Assembly: GCA_035571875.1 (NCBI GenBank)
Contig: DATNBR010000065.1
Span: 1 to 64,000 of the forward strand
Direction of reading: 5' to 3'
Origin: Parafrigoribacterium_A sp035571875
GTDB lineage: Bacteria; Actinomycetota; Actinomycetes; Actinomycetales; Microbacteriaceae
Length of the DNA: 64,000 nt
Of this stretch, positions 1 through 8,607 are shown piece after piece (the first letter of the stretch is position 1; every line of letters begins with the position of its first letter). The translations under genes and the position numbers were made by a program. The notes under the pieces were generated by a model that was not told where the DNA came from, did not search any database, and saw only the letters and a program-made list of their open reading frames with translations.

Positions 1-130
<130 letters not shown>

Positions 131-335
131 TGTTTGATTGCACGGCAACCGAAGTCGCCGGCACATCTAGTGTGTCAAGCCGCCGGAATGGGCGAACATG
201 GCACAAGTTTGAAACTGACAAGAACAAACATCATTGCTGACATTTGCTTTGTTGTTTAATCTGTTTCCAAAGGAATCTCCTGCATTTCAAGTCGCTAGAA
301 ACGACCGTCAATGCACGAGGTTTTTGGCATTTGAC

Positions 336-369
336 ATTGTGCACGCTGTTGAGTTCTCAAGGATCGGAC
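336..369 (-). promoter_or_regulatory. rRNA leader conserved element (boxA-like/antitermination or processing site)
   Basis: The reverse strand reads GATCCTTGAGAACTCAACAG (core at 346-360). This resembles the conserved TTGAGAACTCAA leader motif known upstream of actinobacterial 16S genes, where it is linked to antitermination and pre-rRNA processing. It lies about 215 nt before the mature 16S end. The rest of 131-455 is non-coding leader; I see no convincing gene in it. Confidence 0.6.
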
Positions 370-455
370 GCTCCTGATTTCAGCCGTCACGGCTTCTACT
401 CAGGGCTAATTCCTCAGTGTTTGTTGCCCTCGCTCGCGCGCCGGGCAACTTGTCT

Positions 456-483
456 AACTTACCACCTTCGCAGTGCTTGTCAA
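456..483 (-). promoter_or_regulatory. rRNA operon promoter
   Basis: On the reverse strand a perfect -35 TTGACA (478-483) is followed after 16 nt by TAAGTT (456-461), a good -10. Transcription would start near 449, giving a leader of about 320 nt before 16S. The consensus -35 fits a strong growth-rate-controlled promoter. Positions were read by eye. Confidence 0.75.
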
Positions 484-544
484 ATCCGCCGGACGCTTTG
501 AGAAGCGCGCCAAACCGATGTGATAGCTCACGAGGTGGGTTTCC

Positions 545-601
545 ATCCTAAGATCTGAAGACGACTTCCTACAAGAGGTCTGTCGCTATGTGACTTAGGA
601 T
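545..601 (-). promoter_or_regulatory. Possible second rRNA promoter within an inverted repeat
   Basis: The reverse strand has TTGTAG (569-574), an 18-nt spacer and TAGGAT (545-550), a plausible weaker upstream promoter. The segment is bounded by a perfect 8-bp inverted repeat, ATCCTAAG (545-552) and CTTAGGAT (594-601). The function is inferred only. The stretch 602-723 between this and the tyrS stop shows no gene and no clear tyrS terminator. Confidence 0.35.
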
Positions 602-723
602 TCTGTCCCTCTTGAGGCCGTAAGCTCTGCGGCTTTTCGAACCTTTGGGGTGACAAGTAAGAAGATTACGGCGGTCTGCGGGGCGGCGCAAATTACGTGC
701 AATCCCGGGCGTGTCGCGCTGGA

Positions 724-2028
724 TCACTGCCCCACGAAGACGCCGGCGAGTGTCTTCTTTCCGCGGCGCAGGACCGCCATTCCCCCGACCAGGAGCGCGC
801 CATCCAGGGTGAGCGCGGCATCCGTGACCTTGACATTGTTGAGATAGACGCCGCCCTGGTCCACCGCGCGTCGCGCCTCCCCCAGGCTCGAGCAGAGTCC
901 CGTGTCGACGAGCAACTGCGCGACGGTCGAGTCAATGGGTGCGGTCGTGGTGGGGAGCTCGCTGAGGGCTGCTCGCAGCGTCGCCTCGTCGAGCGCCTCG
1001 AGCTCACCCTGTCCGAACAGCGCGTGCGCCGCGGCGATGGCGGCGTTCGTCGCTTCCTCACCGTGCACGAGGCTCGTGACCTCGAAGGCGAGGGTGCGCT
1101 GCGCCTCCCTCTTGAACGGCTCGGTGGCGTTCGTCTCCGCGAGTCGTTCTATCTCTGCTCGCGACAGGAAGGTGAAGATCTTGAGGCGGCCGATCACATC
1201 CGCATCGTCGGTGTTCAGCCAGAACTGGTAGAAGGCGTATGGGCTCGTGAGACCGGGATCGAGCCACACCGCGTTTCCCTCGCTCTTGCCGAACTTGGTT
1301 CCATCGGAGTTGGTGATAAGCGGGGTGCCGATCGCGTGCGCACTGACGCCCTCAGCCCTGCGGATGAGATCGGTGCCACTCGTGAGGTTGCCCCACTGGT
1401 CGGAGCCGCCCGTCTGCAGTACGCAGTCGTAACTGCGGTAGAGCTCAAGAAAGTCCATGCCCTGAAGGATCTGGTAGCTGAACTCGGTGTAGCTGATGCC
1501 GGCATCCGAATTGAGCCGTGCGCTCACGGCGTCCTTCTTGAGCATGGTGCCCACCCGGAAGTACTTGCCGACGTCGCGCAAGAAGTCGATCGCGCTGAGT
1601 GGCGCCGTCCAATCGAGGTTATTGACGAGCCTCGCGGCGTTGCTGCCCTCGAAACTCAGGAATCGGGACACCTGGGACTGCAGGTAGCCGACCCACTCCT
1701 CCACCGTGTCCTTGGTGTTCAGTGTGCGTTCCGCCGTCGGTCGCGGGTCGCCGATGAGCCCGGTCGAACCACCGACGAGGCCGAGGGGTCTGTGCCCCGC
1801 GAGTTGTAGTCGCCGAAGCAGGAGTAGCTGCACGAGGTTGCCCAGATGCAGACTCGGTGCCGTCGGATCGAATCCGCAGTAGTAGGTGATCGGCGGCCCG
1901 GATAGCAGTGACTTGAGCTCCTCCGTGTCCGTCGAAACGTGCACGAGGCCGCGCCAGAGGATTTCTTCCCAGACGTCGGCGAACGACGGGTCGTTGCGCT
2001 GACCTTCGAGTGCGGGGGAATCGGGCAT
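724..2028 (-). CDS. tyrS: Tyrosine--tRNA ligase
   Basis: Charges tRNA-Tyr with tyrosine in the cytoplasm. This is a class I synthetase of the bacterial TyrS type, 434 residues from the chosen ATG. The HIGH-type motif is HLGN (residues 61-64) inside PSLHLGNL. The KMSKS-type loop is KFGKS (245-249), followed by EGNAVW. The last about 60 residues look like an S4 RNA-binding domain ending in the VNNVKVTD-like region. An in-frame start eight codons upstream (2052) is possible; I preferred the one beginning MPDSPAL because that is where TyrS-like sequence begins, although neither has a strong ribosome-binding site. The next gene on this strand is 16S rRNA. Confidence 0.95.
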   Translation of the reverse strand: MPDSPALEGQRNDPSFADVWEEILWRGLVHVSTDTEELKSLLSGPPITYYCGFDPTAPSLHLGNLVQLLLLRRLQLAGHRPLGLVGGSTGLIGDPRPTAERTLNTKDTVEEWVGYLQSQVSRFLSFEGSNAARLVNNLDWTAPLSAIDFLRDVGKYFRVGTMLKKDAVSARLNSDAGISYTEFSYQILQGMDFLELYRSYDCVLQTGGSDQWGNLTSGTDLIRRAEGVSAHAIGTPLITNSDGTKFGKSEGNAVWLDPGLTSPYAFYQFWLNTDDADVIGRLKIFTFLSRAEIERLAETNATEPFKREAQRTLAFEVTSLVHGEEATNAAIAAAHALFGQGELEALDEATLRAALSELPTTTAPIDSTVAQLLVDTGLCSSLGEARRAVDQGGVYLNNVKVTDAALTLDGALLVGGMAVLRRGKKTLAGVFVGQ

Positions 2029-2080
2029 GGCTATTACGGTAGCAGCGCGCACAGCAGGCGCGGGGATCAGGTGTGGAGGC

Positions 2081-2115
2081 TTGACTTGACGGCAAACAAG
2101 CTATATGACTTGACG
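2081..2115 (+). promoter_or_regulatory. Promoter with 9-bp direct repeat upstream of the SatD-like gene
   Basis: TTGACT (2081-2086), 17 nt, TATGAC (2104-2109) is a near-consensus promoter for the plus-strand pair. GACTTGACG occurs twice, at 2083-2091 and 2107-2115, so one copy covers the -35 and the other the -10 and start region. A CAAG...CTTG dyad (2097-2112) lies between. This layout is what an operator pair would look like; autoregulation by the adjacent helix-turn-helix protein is an inference. Confidence 0.6.
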
Positions 2116-2164
2116 TTGGGCGTATCACAGTACACGCCTTGATGTGAGCCGAGAAGGGATCGAG

Positions 2165-2797
2165 ATGCTCGTGATCACCGCGGATCAAATCCAGAGCCGC
2201 TCCACCGAGGATCGCGCGGGGCGCGCCCTCGATGCGCTGAATGAGGAGTTCGGGAATCGCCTCACCCTTCCCGTCGACCGCAACGCCGGCGACGAGATCC
2301 AGGTGATCCCGCCCGACGGCGACACCGCGCTGCAGATCATCCTCAGGCTCACGAGAGCGGGGCAGTGGAGCGTCGGCCTCGGTGCCGGGGAGATCAGAAT
2401 GCCGCTCCCCCGCGCCACACGCGAGGCGAGTGGATCCGCGTTCATCGCAGCACGCGCAGCCATCGGACGGGCCAAGAAACGGGCGACGCACTTCGCCACG
2501 GAAGAGGCGCGGGACGACAGCGGCTCGAGACGAACGACCGCAGCCGAGGTCGAAGCGCTCATCGATCTCCTGCTCGTGCTGCGGTCGCGCCGCACGGCAG
2601 AGGGGTGGGAACTGTTCGACAGAACGCTGCGCGGGCTCAGCCAGCGCGAGGTCGCACGCGAACTGAAGATCACACCGCAGGCCGTGAGCAGCCGTGGCAA
2701 GATTGCAGCCATCCGCACGGAGCTGGTCTCATACGCCGCCCTCGCACGGGTACTGGACAACCTCGATGCCGATCAGGGAGACGAGCAGGACGCATGA
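2165..2797 (+). CDS. SatD-family-like DNA-binding protein
   Basis: 210 residues from the ATG at 2165, which has AGAAGGG five to eight bases upstream; a GTG at 2144 is in frame but has no such site. The N-terminal half (ITADQIQSRS, LNEEFGNRLTLPVDRNAGDEIQ) resembles the SatD family, a poorly understood group first named from a streptococcal acid-tolerance locus. The C-terminal end carries a helix-turn-helix-like segment, GLSQREVARELKITPQAVSS, so the protein probably binds DNA. Its stop overlaps the next gene's start (ATGA), so the two are co-translated. Molecular role unknown. It is divergent from tyrS. Confidence 0.75.
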   Translation: MLVITADQIQSRSTEDRAGRALDALNEEFGNRLTLPVDRNAGDEIQVIPPDGDTALQIILRLTRAGQWSVGLGAGEIRMPLPRATREASGSAFIAARAAIGRAKKRATHFATEEARDDSGSRRTTAAEVEALIDLLLVLRSRRTAEGWELFDRTLRGLSQREVARELKITPQAVSSRGKIAAIRTELVSYAALARVLDNLDADQGDEQDA

Positions 2798-3399
2798 CAT
2801 CCCCCGACGTTTTCATCGTGACGCTGCACGCGGGCGACTGGCTCTACTGGTCCCTGCTGCTCGCGAGCACCGCGGCGGCCCTCGTCTTCGCCGCGCTCGC
2901 GACGACGAGGCGACTGTTCGTCTGGGTCGCGGCCGGCCTGCTCACGCTGTCCATCGTGATCGCGTCGCTCGCCTCGGGTCATGCGCCCTTCGGCGTCGAC
3001 GTGCTGCTCGCGCTGCTCTGCATCGCCCTCGCCATCGTCGGCGGCGGACCGGCGGTCGTGCTCACGCTCGAGCTCGCCGGAGGTGAGAACCCGGCGGGAA
3101 ACCACGGCGGCATCCTCGTGCGGGCTCCCGGCGAGACGACCGGCGCGATCGAAACCGGCACGAAACGCGAGGTACTGCGCGGTGGCGCGACCATCGGCAT
3201 CCTGGAGCGCCTCGCCGTGGCGGCGTCCATCGTGGCCGGCCACCCCGAAGCGATCGCGCTGATCGTGGCTCTCAAGGGCGTAGGACGCTTCACAGAGCTC
3301 GATGCGGCCGAGGCGCGGGAACGATTCATCATCGGCAGTCTCGTGAGCCTCATCTGGGGTTGCGCGAGCGCGGCCGTCCTCGTCGTCGCACTGAACTGA
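2794..3399 (+). CDS. Membrane protein paired with the SatD-like gene
   Basis: 201 residues starting at the ATG that overlaps the upstream stop. Hydrophobic stretches lie near residues 15-35, 43-61 and 67-90 and at the C-terminus (178-200), with a soluble stretch carrying NPAGNHGG and GAIETGTKREVLRGGATIGILERLAV between them. The segment GATIGILERLAVAASIVAGHP followed by ALKGVGRFTEL looks like a conserved cytosolic or re-entrant motif. I do not recognise a characterised family. The tight coupling suggests it acts with the DNA-binding partner, for instance as a membrane sensor or anchor, but that is inference. It converges on the glycosylase gene 10 nt downstream. Confidence 0.75.
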   Translation: MTSPDVFIVTLHAGDWLYWSLLLASTAAALVFAALATTRRLFVWVAAGLLTLSIVIASLASGHAPFGVDVLLALLCIALAIVGGGPAVVLTLELAGGENPAGNHGGILVRAPGETTGAIETGTKREVLRGGATIGILERLAVAASIVAGHPEAIALIVALKGVGRFTELDAAEARERFIIGSLVSLIWGCASAAVLVVALN

Positions 3400-3408
3400 G
3401 CACCTGAT

Positions 3409-4014
3409 TCAGGGCCTCTTCTTGGGCGAGTGCCGCTTATACGGCGACACTGTCGGATCGCCGGTCAGCCAGAAACGCCACGGGAACTCCTCGGTTCCGC
3501 CTGCCCCGGAGACACCGGTGCGGGGCCCCGTCGAGTAGCTCGACTCCCCCGCCCCGAGCTCGAGGCGGATGCGCTCGCTCGCGAGGTCGAGACCGCCATC
3601 GCTGAGATGGATGCCCAGGGCGACGGTGAGCCTGGCCGGCCCGCGTGCGAGGTCCGCATCCTTTCGCGAGGTGAGCCTGCGCGACCTCGCGAGCTCAATC
3701 CCCTCGATGACCTCGCCCGCGCGCAGCAGGAGGCCCGAGGCCTGTCCCTCCGGACCGCACACGACGTTCGCGCAGGTGTGCATGCCATAGGTGAAGTAGG
3801 TGTACAGATGGCCCGGCTCCCCGAACATCACGGCGTTGCGATTCGTCTTCCCGCGAAAGGCGTGGGACCCGGGGTCGTCCGAGCCGTGATAGGCCTCGAC
3901 CTCCGTGATCCGCAGGCTCACTGCCCCCTCCTCCGAGGTCGCGGTCAGGACCGAACCGAGCAGCAGCGGCGCGCACTCGTAGGAGGGCGCGAGGAGACGG
4001 TCACGATCGAGCAC
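3409..4014 (-). CDS. DNA-3-methyladenine glycosylase (AAG/MPG family)
   Basis: Removes alkylated purines such as 3-methyladenine, starting base-excision repair. At 201 residues it has the usual bacterial length. Family features are ITEVEAYHGSDDPGSHAFRG near residue 36, then RNAVMFGEPGHLYTYFTYGMH with the intercalating and active-site region, and LARGPARLT. It starts with GTG five nt after the argH stop, so it is probably the last gene of the arg transcript. No damage-response site is visible in front of it. Confidence 0.92.
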   Translation of the reverse strand: MLDRDRLLAPSYECAPLLLGSVLTATSEEGAVSLRITEVEAYHGSDDPGSHAFRGKTNRNAVMFGEPGHLYTYFTYGMHTCANVVCGPEGQASGLLLRAGEVIEGIELARSRRLTSRKDADLARGPARLTVALGIHLSDGGLDLASERIRLELGAGESSYSTGPRTGVSGAGGTEEFPWRFWLTGDPTVSPYKRHSPKKRP

Positions 4015-4019
4015 GGCGG

Positions 4020-5462
4020 CTAGAGTACCCCGATCGCGGAGGCGAGGTCGCGCACTCGGGCGGTGAGCGAGGTGAGTTGCTCGGCGACGCGAACCGGCGC
4101 AGTGCCGCCCACACCTCGCCGGCTGGCGATCGAACCGGCCACGGTGAGGACGTCGCGCACCGCGGGCGTGAGGTGCGGCGAGATCGAGGCGAGTTCCTCA
4201 TCGGACGGATCGTTCAACTCGACGCCGCGCTCCTCACAGAAGCTCACGAGCGCGCCGCTGATCTCGTGTGCCTCGCGGAAGGGAACGCCCTGTGTGACCA
4301 GCCATTCGGCCACGTCCGTGGCCAGGGAGAAGCCCTGCGGCGCGAGCTCGGCCATCCGTTCGGTGTTGAAGCGAAGCGTCGCAATCATGCCGGTGAACGC
4401 GGGAAGCAGCACCTCGAGGGTGGTCACCGAGTCGAAGACCGGCTCCTTGTCTTCCTGGAGGTCGCGGTTGTACGCGAGCGGCAGACCCTTGAGGGTTGCG
4501 AGCAGCCCGGTGAGGTTGCCGATGAGCCTGCCCGCCTTGCCTCGAGCGAGCTCGGCGATGTCGGGGTTCTTCTTCTGCGGCATGATCGAGGACCCGGTCG
4601 AGTAGCCGTCGTCGAGGGTGACGAAGCCGAACTCTCGCGTGTTCCAGATGATCACGTCTTCGGCGAGCCTCGAGACATCGACGCCGATGAGGGAGGTGAT
4701 GAAGGCGAACTCAGCCACGACATCCCGACTCGCGGTCGCGTCGATCGAGTTCTCGGTCGGCCGATCGAGTCCGAGCTCGCGTGCGACGAGCGCGACATCG
4801 AGGCCGAGCGAGCTGCCGGCGAGCGCCCCGGCACCGTAGGGAGAGGCGGATGCGCGTGCGGACCAGTCGCGCAGTCGCTCGAGGTCACGCACGAGCGGCC
4901 ACGCGTGAGCGAGCAGGTGGTGGGCGAGCAGGATGGGCTGTGCGTGCTGGAGGTGCGTCCTCCCCGGCATCGGGGCGTCGCCGTGGGCTTCCGCTTGTGC
5001 CGCGATGGCGTCGATCAGGTCGATGACCAGGCGAGCGATGGCGCGACCGTGGTCGAGCAGGTACAGGCGGATGAGCGTGGCGATCTGGTCATTGCGGCTC
5101 CGACCGGCACGCAGCTTGCCTCCGAGCTCGGCGCCCGCCAGGTCGATGAGGAGGCGCTCGAGCGCCGCGTGTACGTCTTCGTCGGACTCCAGCGCTTCTA
5201 CGCTGCCCTCCTCGACGGCGGCGCGCAGCTTGTCTAGAGCCGCGGTCATGCCGGAGAACTCGTCGGGCGTGAGGTAGCCCGCTTCGGCAAGCGCCTTGGC
5301 GTGAGCAAGGGATCCCGCGATGTCGTAGGGCGCAAGCTGCCAGTCGAACTGGGTCGACTTGCTGAGGCGCGAGAGCTCCGGTGATGGGCCGCTGCTGAAG
5401 CGACCGCCCCAGAGGGCGCCCTGAGCGGTCTCACCGACGGCGCCGTGCTTTTTCAGTGCCAT
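4020..5462 (-). CDS. argH: Argininosuccinate lyase
   Basis: Last step of arginine synthesis: splits argininosuccinate to arginine and fumarate. 480 residues, normal length. Conserved blocks are RSRND (121-125), THLQ with the catalytic-region His (169-172) and the fumarase/aspartase signature GSSIMPQKKNP (290-300), whose loop serine is catalytic. It follows argF after about 48 nt that include a short repeat-like palindrome. argG, normally the preceding step, is not in this cluster. Confidence 0.97.
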   Translation of the reverse strand: MALKKHGAVGETAQGALWGGRFSSGPSPELSRLSKSTQFDWQLAPYDIAGSLAHAKALAEAGYLTPDEFSGMTAALDKLRAAVEEGSVEALESDEDVHAALERLLIDLAGAELGGKLRAGRSRNDQIATLIRLYLLDHGRAIARLVIDLIDAIAAQAEAHGDAPMPGRTHLQHAQPILLAHHLLAHAWPLVRDLERLRDWSARASASPYGAGALAGSSLGLDVALVARELGLDRPTENSIDATASRDVVAEFAFITSLIGVDVSRLAEDVIIWNTREFGFVTLDDGYSTGSSIMPQKKNPDIAELARGKAGRLIGNLTGLLATLKGLPLAYNRDLQEDKEPVFDSVTTLEVLLPAFTGMIATLRFNTERMAELAPQGFSLATDVAEWLVTQGVPFREAHEISGALVSFCEERGVELNDPSDEELASISPHLTPAVRDVLTVAGSIASRRGVGGTAPVRVAEQLTSLTARVRDLASAIGVL

Positions 5463-5484
5463 CTGTTACTCCTTCGGTTGGGGG

Positions 5485-5503
5485 GATCTCGACAAGCTCG
5501 ATC
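5485..5503. repeat. Short palindromic intergenic repeat, copy 1
   Basis: GATCTCGACAAGCTCGATC sits between argF and argH. It matches at 16 of 19 positions the reverse complement of a second intergenic copy at 53928-53946. Motifs of this GGTCTCGACAxGCTCGACC kind are widely scattered between genes in Microbacteriaceae (recollection, not searched). Confidence 0.45.
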
Positions 5504-5510
5504 AGCGGGT

Positions 5511-6434
5511 CTACTGCTGTCTGAGCAGCCAGACCAACAGCGCCTTCTGGGCGTGCAATCGATTCTCCGCCTCATCCCAGATGACACTCTGCGGCCCGTC
5601 GATGACCTCGGCGGTCACCTCGTAGCCGCGATCCGCTGGTAGGCAATGCAGAAACAGCGCGTCGGGCTTGGCGAGCGCCATGAGCTCGGCGTCGACCCGG
5701 TACTGGGCGAGATCGACGAGGCGCTGCGCCTTCTCGCTCTCCTTGCCCATCGAGACCCAGGTGTCGGTGACAACAACGTCCGCCCCGGCCACCGCCTCGA
5801 CCGCATCGGTGTAGATCGCGATGGAACCGCCGGTGGTCTCGGCAATCGCGTCGGCATCCGCGATCACCGAGTCCTTGGGCAGGTAGTCCACAGGGCACGC
5901 GATGCGCACGTGCATGCCCGCGGTCGCGCCCGCGAGCAGGTAGGAGTGCACCATATTGTCGGCGCCATCCCCGACGAAGGTGAGCGTCTGGCCAGCGAGA
6001 TCGCCGCGGTGTTCGCGAATGGTCAACAGATCGGCGAGCAACTGGCAGGGGTGGAAGTCATCGGAGAGTCCGTTGATGACAGGAACCTTCGTGCCCTCGG
6101 CCATCTCTTCGAGCCCGGCCTGGCCGAAGGTGCGCCATACAATCGCGGCGACCTGTCGCTCGAGCACTCGAGCCGTGTCTCGCGCCGTCTCCTTGCCACC
6201 GAGCTGGCTGTTCGCCGTGCTGATGATGAGCGGAATGCCCCCGAGCTCAGCGATACCGACCGCGAACGAGACGCGCGTGCGCGTCGACGACTTGTCGAAG
6301 ATCACGGCGACGGTCTGCGGCCCGATGAGCGGGCGGGCGGAGAAGCGGTCCTTCTTCAGCTGAACCGCGATGTCGAGCACCTCCGCCTGTTCTGCCGGGC
6401 TGAGATCGTCGTCGCGCAGAAAGTGGCGGGTCAT
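5511..6434 (-). CDS. argF: Ornithine carbamoyltransferase
   Basis: Makes citrulline from ornithine and carbamoyl phosphate. 307 residues. The carbamoyl-phosphate-binding loop SSTRTR is at 49-54, HPCQ at 128-131, the ornithine-binding DTWVSMG at 224-230 and HCLPADRG at 263-270. The HCLP and DxxxSMG motifs separate it from aspartate carbamoyltransferase. Its ATG overlaps the argD stop (ATGA), so translation is coupled. Confidence 0.97.
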   Translation of the reverse strand: MTRHFLRDDDLSPAEQAEVLDIAVQLKKDRFSARPLIGPQTVAVIFDKSSTRTRVSFAVGIAELGGIPLIISTANSQLGGKETARDTARVLERQVAAIVWRTFGQAGLEEMAEGTKVPVINGLSDDFHPCQLLADLLTIREHRGDLAGQTLTFVGDGADNMVHSYLLAGATAGMHVRIACPVDYLPKDSVIADADAIAETTGGSIAIYTDAVEAVAGADVVVTDTWVSMGKESEKAQRLVDLAQYRVDAELMALAKPDALFLHCLPADRGYEVTAEVIDGPQSVIWDEAENRLHAQKALLVWLLRQQ

Positions 6435-7654
6435 GCAATTGCCTCCAGGGCCTGGGTGAAAAGAGTGCGGAATTCGGCGATTTCGGCGTCGCCGACGATG
6501 AGCGGCGGTGCTATCCGGATGCTCGAATCGTTGGGTGCGTTGATGATCAGCCCGAGTTTCAGAGCCTCGTCCGCGAGCGGATGCCCGAGCGGCTTGGCGA
6601 GGCCGAGCCCGATGAGCAGTCCCTCGCCTCGAATCTCGGTGATGAGCGGTGACCCGATCGAGCCGATCAGCTCGCGCAATTGCTCGCCGCGCCTCGCCGC
6701 GTTCTCGATGAGTCCGGCTCGCTCGATCTCGCCGAGCACGGCATTGCCCGCGGCGGTAGCGAGAGGGTTGCCGCCGAAGGTACTCCCGTGCTGTCCGGGT
6801 AGGAAGAGTTCCGAGGCGCCACCGAAGGTGACGAGAGCGCCGATCGGAACACCGCCGGCGATCCCCTTGGCCAGAGCCAGCGCATCCGGCACTATGCCGT
6901 GGCCCTGGAAGGCGAACCAGTTTCCCGTGCGGCCGACGCCGGTCTGAATCTCGTCGAGGATGAGCAGCGCCCCGTGCCTCGTGCAGAGTTCGCGGGCGCG
7001 CTGTAAATAGCCCTCGGGCAGGTCGTGCACGCCGGCCTCGCCCTTGATGGGTTCGATGAAGAGCGCCGCCACAGACTCGTCCATGGCCGCCTCGAGGGCC
7101 TCGATCGAGCTGTCGATGTGCTCGACGCCCGGCAACAGTGGTTCGAAGGCCTCGCGCAGGGTCGGCTTGCCGGTGAGCGAGAGCGCACCCATGGTTCGTC
7201 CGTGGAATGAGTTCCTGAGGCTCAGAATGCGCGGCCGGTGTCCACCCTGGTGATTGAGCCTCGCGAGCTTGACGCCGGCCTCGATCGCCTCCGCACCCGA
7301 GTTGCCGAAGAACACGCGACCGTCGTTGCCCGCACCGGTGAGGCGCAGCAGTCGTTCCGCGAGCTCCAGCTGAGGCGGGGTCGCGAAGTAATTGGAGACG
7401 TGCGCGAGGGTGGCGATCTGCGTGCGCACCGCATCCACCAGAACCGGATGCGCGTGGCCGAGGGAGTTCACGGCGATACCGGCCAGGAAGTCGAGGTAGC
7501 GCTTGCCGTCGGTGTCCCAGACGACGCAGCCCTCGCCACGTTCGAGCAGCGCGAGCGGCGTGCCGGAGGAGCCCATCATCGCGTCGCCGAATCGCTCGCG
7601 CCAGTTCTCCGTCGCGTCGGTGTCGACGGCGGGGACATGCGATTCGGTTATCAC
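6431..7654 (-). CDS. argD: Acetylornithine aminotransferase
   Basis: PLP enzyme converting N-acetylglutamate semialdehyde to N-acetylornithine; in many bacteria it also serves diaminopimelate synthesis. 407 residues from a GTG that overlaps the argB stop (GTGA at 7651-7654). An open frame continues about 60 codons further upstream, but those residues are low-complexity Arg/His antisense sequence within argB. The PLP site is ALAKGIAGG with Lys263, the aspartate is in ILDEIQTGVGRTG, and NSGAEAIEAGVKLAR is the class-III signature region. Confidence 0.95.
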   Translation of the reverse strand: MITESHVPAVDTDATENWRERFGDAMMGSSGTPLALLERGEGCVVWDTDGKRYLDFLAGIAVNSLGHAHPVLVDAVRTQIATLAHVSNYFATPPQLELAERLLRLTGAGNDGRVFFGNSGAEAIEAGVKLARLNHQGGHRPRILSLRNSFHGRTMGALSLTGKPTLREAFEPLLPGVEHIDSSIEALEAAMDESVAALFIEPIKGEAGVHDLPEGYLQRARELCTRHGALLILDEIQTGVGRTGNWFAFQGHGIVPDALALAKGIAGGVPIGALVTFGGASELFLPGQHGSTFGGNPLATAAGNAVLGEIERAGLIENAARRGEQLRELIGSIGSPLITEIRGEGLLIGLGLAKPLGHPLADEALKLGLIINAPNDSSIRIAPPLIVGDAEIAEFRTLFTQALEAIA

Positions 7655-8607
7655 TTCTCTGCTTTCACTGGTGGGGACGGGACTGGTTCGGTGTTGTCGG
7701 ATTCGATCACTTCGGTGCCGATCACTTCGGTGCCGATCACGCTCGCACTGAAGGCCTCGAGAAGTATCGAGTGCGGGATGCGCCCATCGATGACGGCGGC
7801 GGAGCCGACTCCCCCTCGCACGGCATCGAGACACGCCGTCATCTTCGGAATCATGCCGGACTCGAGGGACGGGATGAGGGCATCCAGTTCCGTGGCGGTG
7901 ATGCGAGCGACGAGCGAATCGCGATTCGGCCAGTCGCTGTACAGCCCAGCCACGTCGGTGAGGATGACGAGCCGCTGCGCTCCGAGTGCGATGGCCAGCG
8001 CGGATGCCGCCGAGTCGGCGTTCACGTTGAGCGAGTGTGCGGGATCGTCACGATCGGGCGCGATCGACGAGACGACGGGTATTCTTCCCGCGTCGAGCAG
8101 AGCGAGGACGACGGCGGGATTGACCTCCGCGACGTCGCCGACCTGCCCGAGGTCGACGTTCTCGCCGTCGACGATGGTGCCGCGCTTCTCGGCGCGAAAG
8201 AGTCCGTCGGTCTCTCCCGACAGGGCTTGCGCGAGCGGTGCCGATGGCGAGCTGTCGTTGAGCAGGCCGGTGAGTTCGTGCGCGACCTGGAGCGTCAGGA
8301 CATCGCGTACGACCTCGAGGGCTTCCGGGGTCGTGATCCGCAGCCCTCCCCGGAACTCGCTCGCGATGCCGCGGTGTTTCAGCTCGGCGGAGATCTGCGG
8401 TCCGCCGCCGTGCACGACGACGACGCGCACGCCCAGATGCCGAAGATAGACCATGTCTTCTGCGAAGGCACGCTTCAGCTCGTCGTCGACCATGGCGTTG
8501 CCGCCGAACTTCACGACCAGGACTCTGCCCTGGAGCCTCGCGATCCACGGTAGTGATTCGATGAGCGCCTCAGCCTTGGCTGCCAGCGCAGTGCTGTCGT
8601 CGCCCAT
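7651..8607 (-). CDS. argB: Acetylglutamate kinase
   Basis: Phosphorylates N-acetylglutamate, usually the arginine-feedback step. 318 residues. Amino-acid-kinase motifs are VVKFGGNAM (32-39), VVVHGGGPQI (63-72), and later NVNADSAASALAIALGAQRLVILTD for nucleotide binding. The N-terminal helix LIESLPWIARLQG is typical of the arginine-inhibited hexameric form (family knowledge). ATG overlaps the argJ stop (TGATG). The C-terminus carries a local near-repeat, SVIGTEVIGTEVIESD, coded by a short DNA duplication near 7708-7740. Confidence 0.97.
   Translation of the reverse strand: MGDDSTALAAKAEALIESLPWIARLQGRVLVVKFGGNAMVDDELKRAFAEDMVYLRHLGVRVVVVHGGGPQISAELKHRGIASEFRGGLRITTPEALEVVRDVLTLQVAHELTGLLNDSSPSAPLAQALSGETDGLFRAEKRGTIVDGENVDLGQVGDVAEVNPAVVLALLDAGRIPVVSSIAPDRDDPAHSLNVNADSAASALAIALGAQRLVILTDVAGLYSDWPNRDSLVARITATELDALIPSLESGMIPKMTACLDAVRGGVGSAAVIDGRIPHSILLEAFSASVIGTEVIGTEVIESDNTEPVPSPPVKAEK

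Noticed and set aside
697..1809. 370-codon open frame on the plus strand opposite tyrS
   Set aside because: Antisense to a certain gene; charged Arg/Glu/Val-rich composition typical of the complementary frame of high-GC coding DNA.
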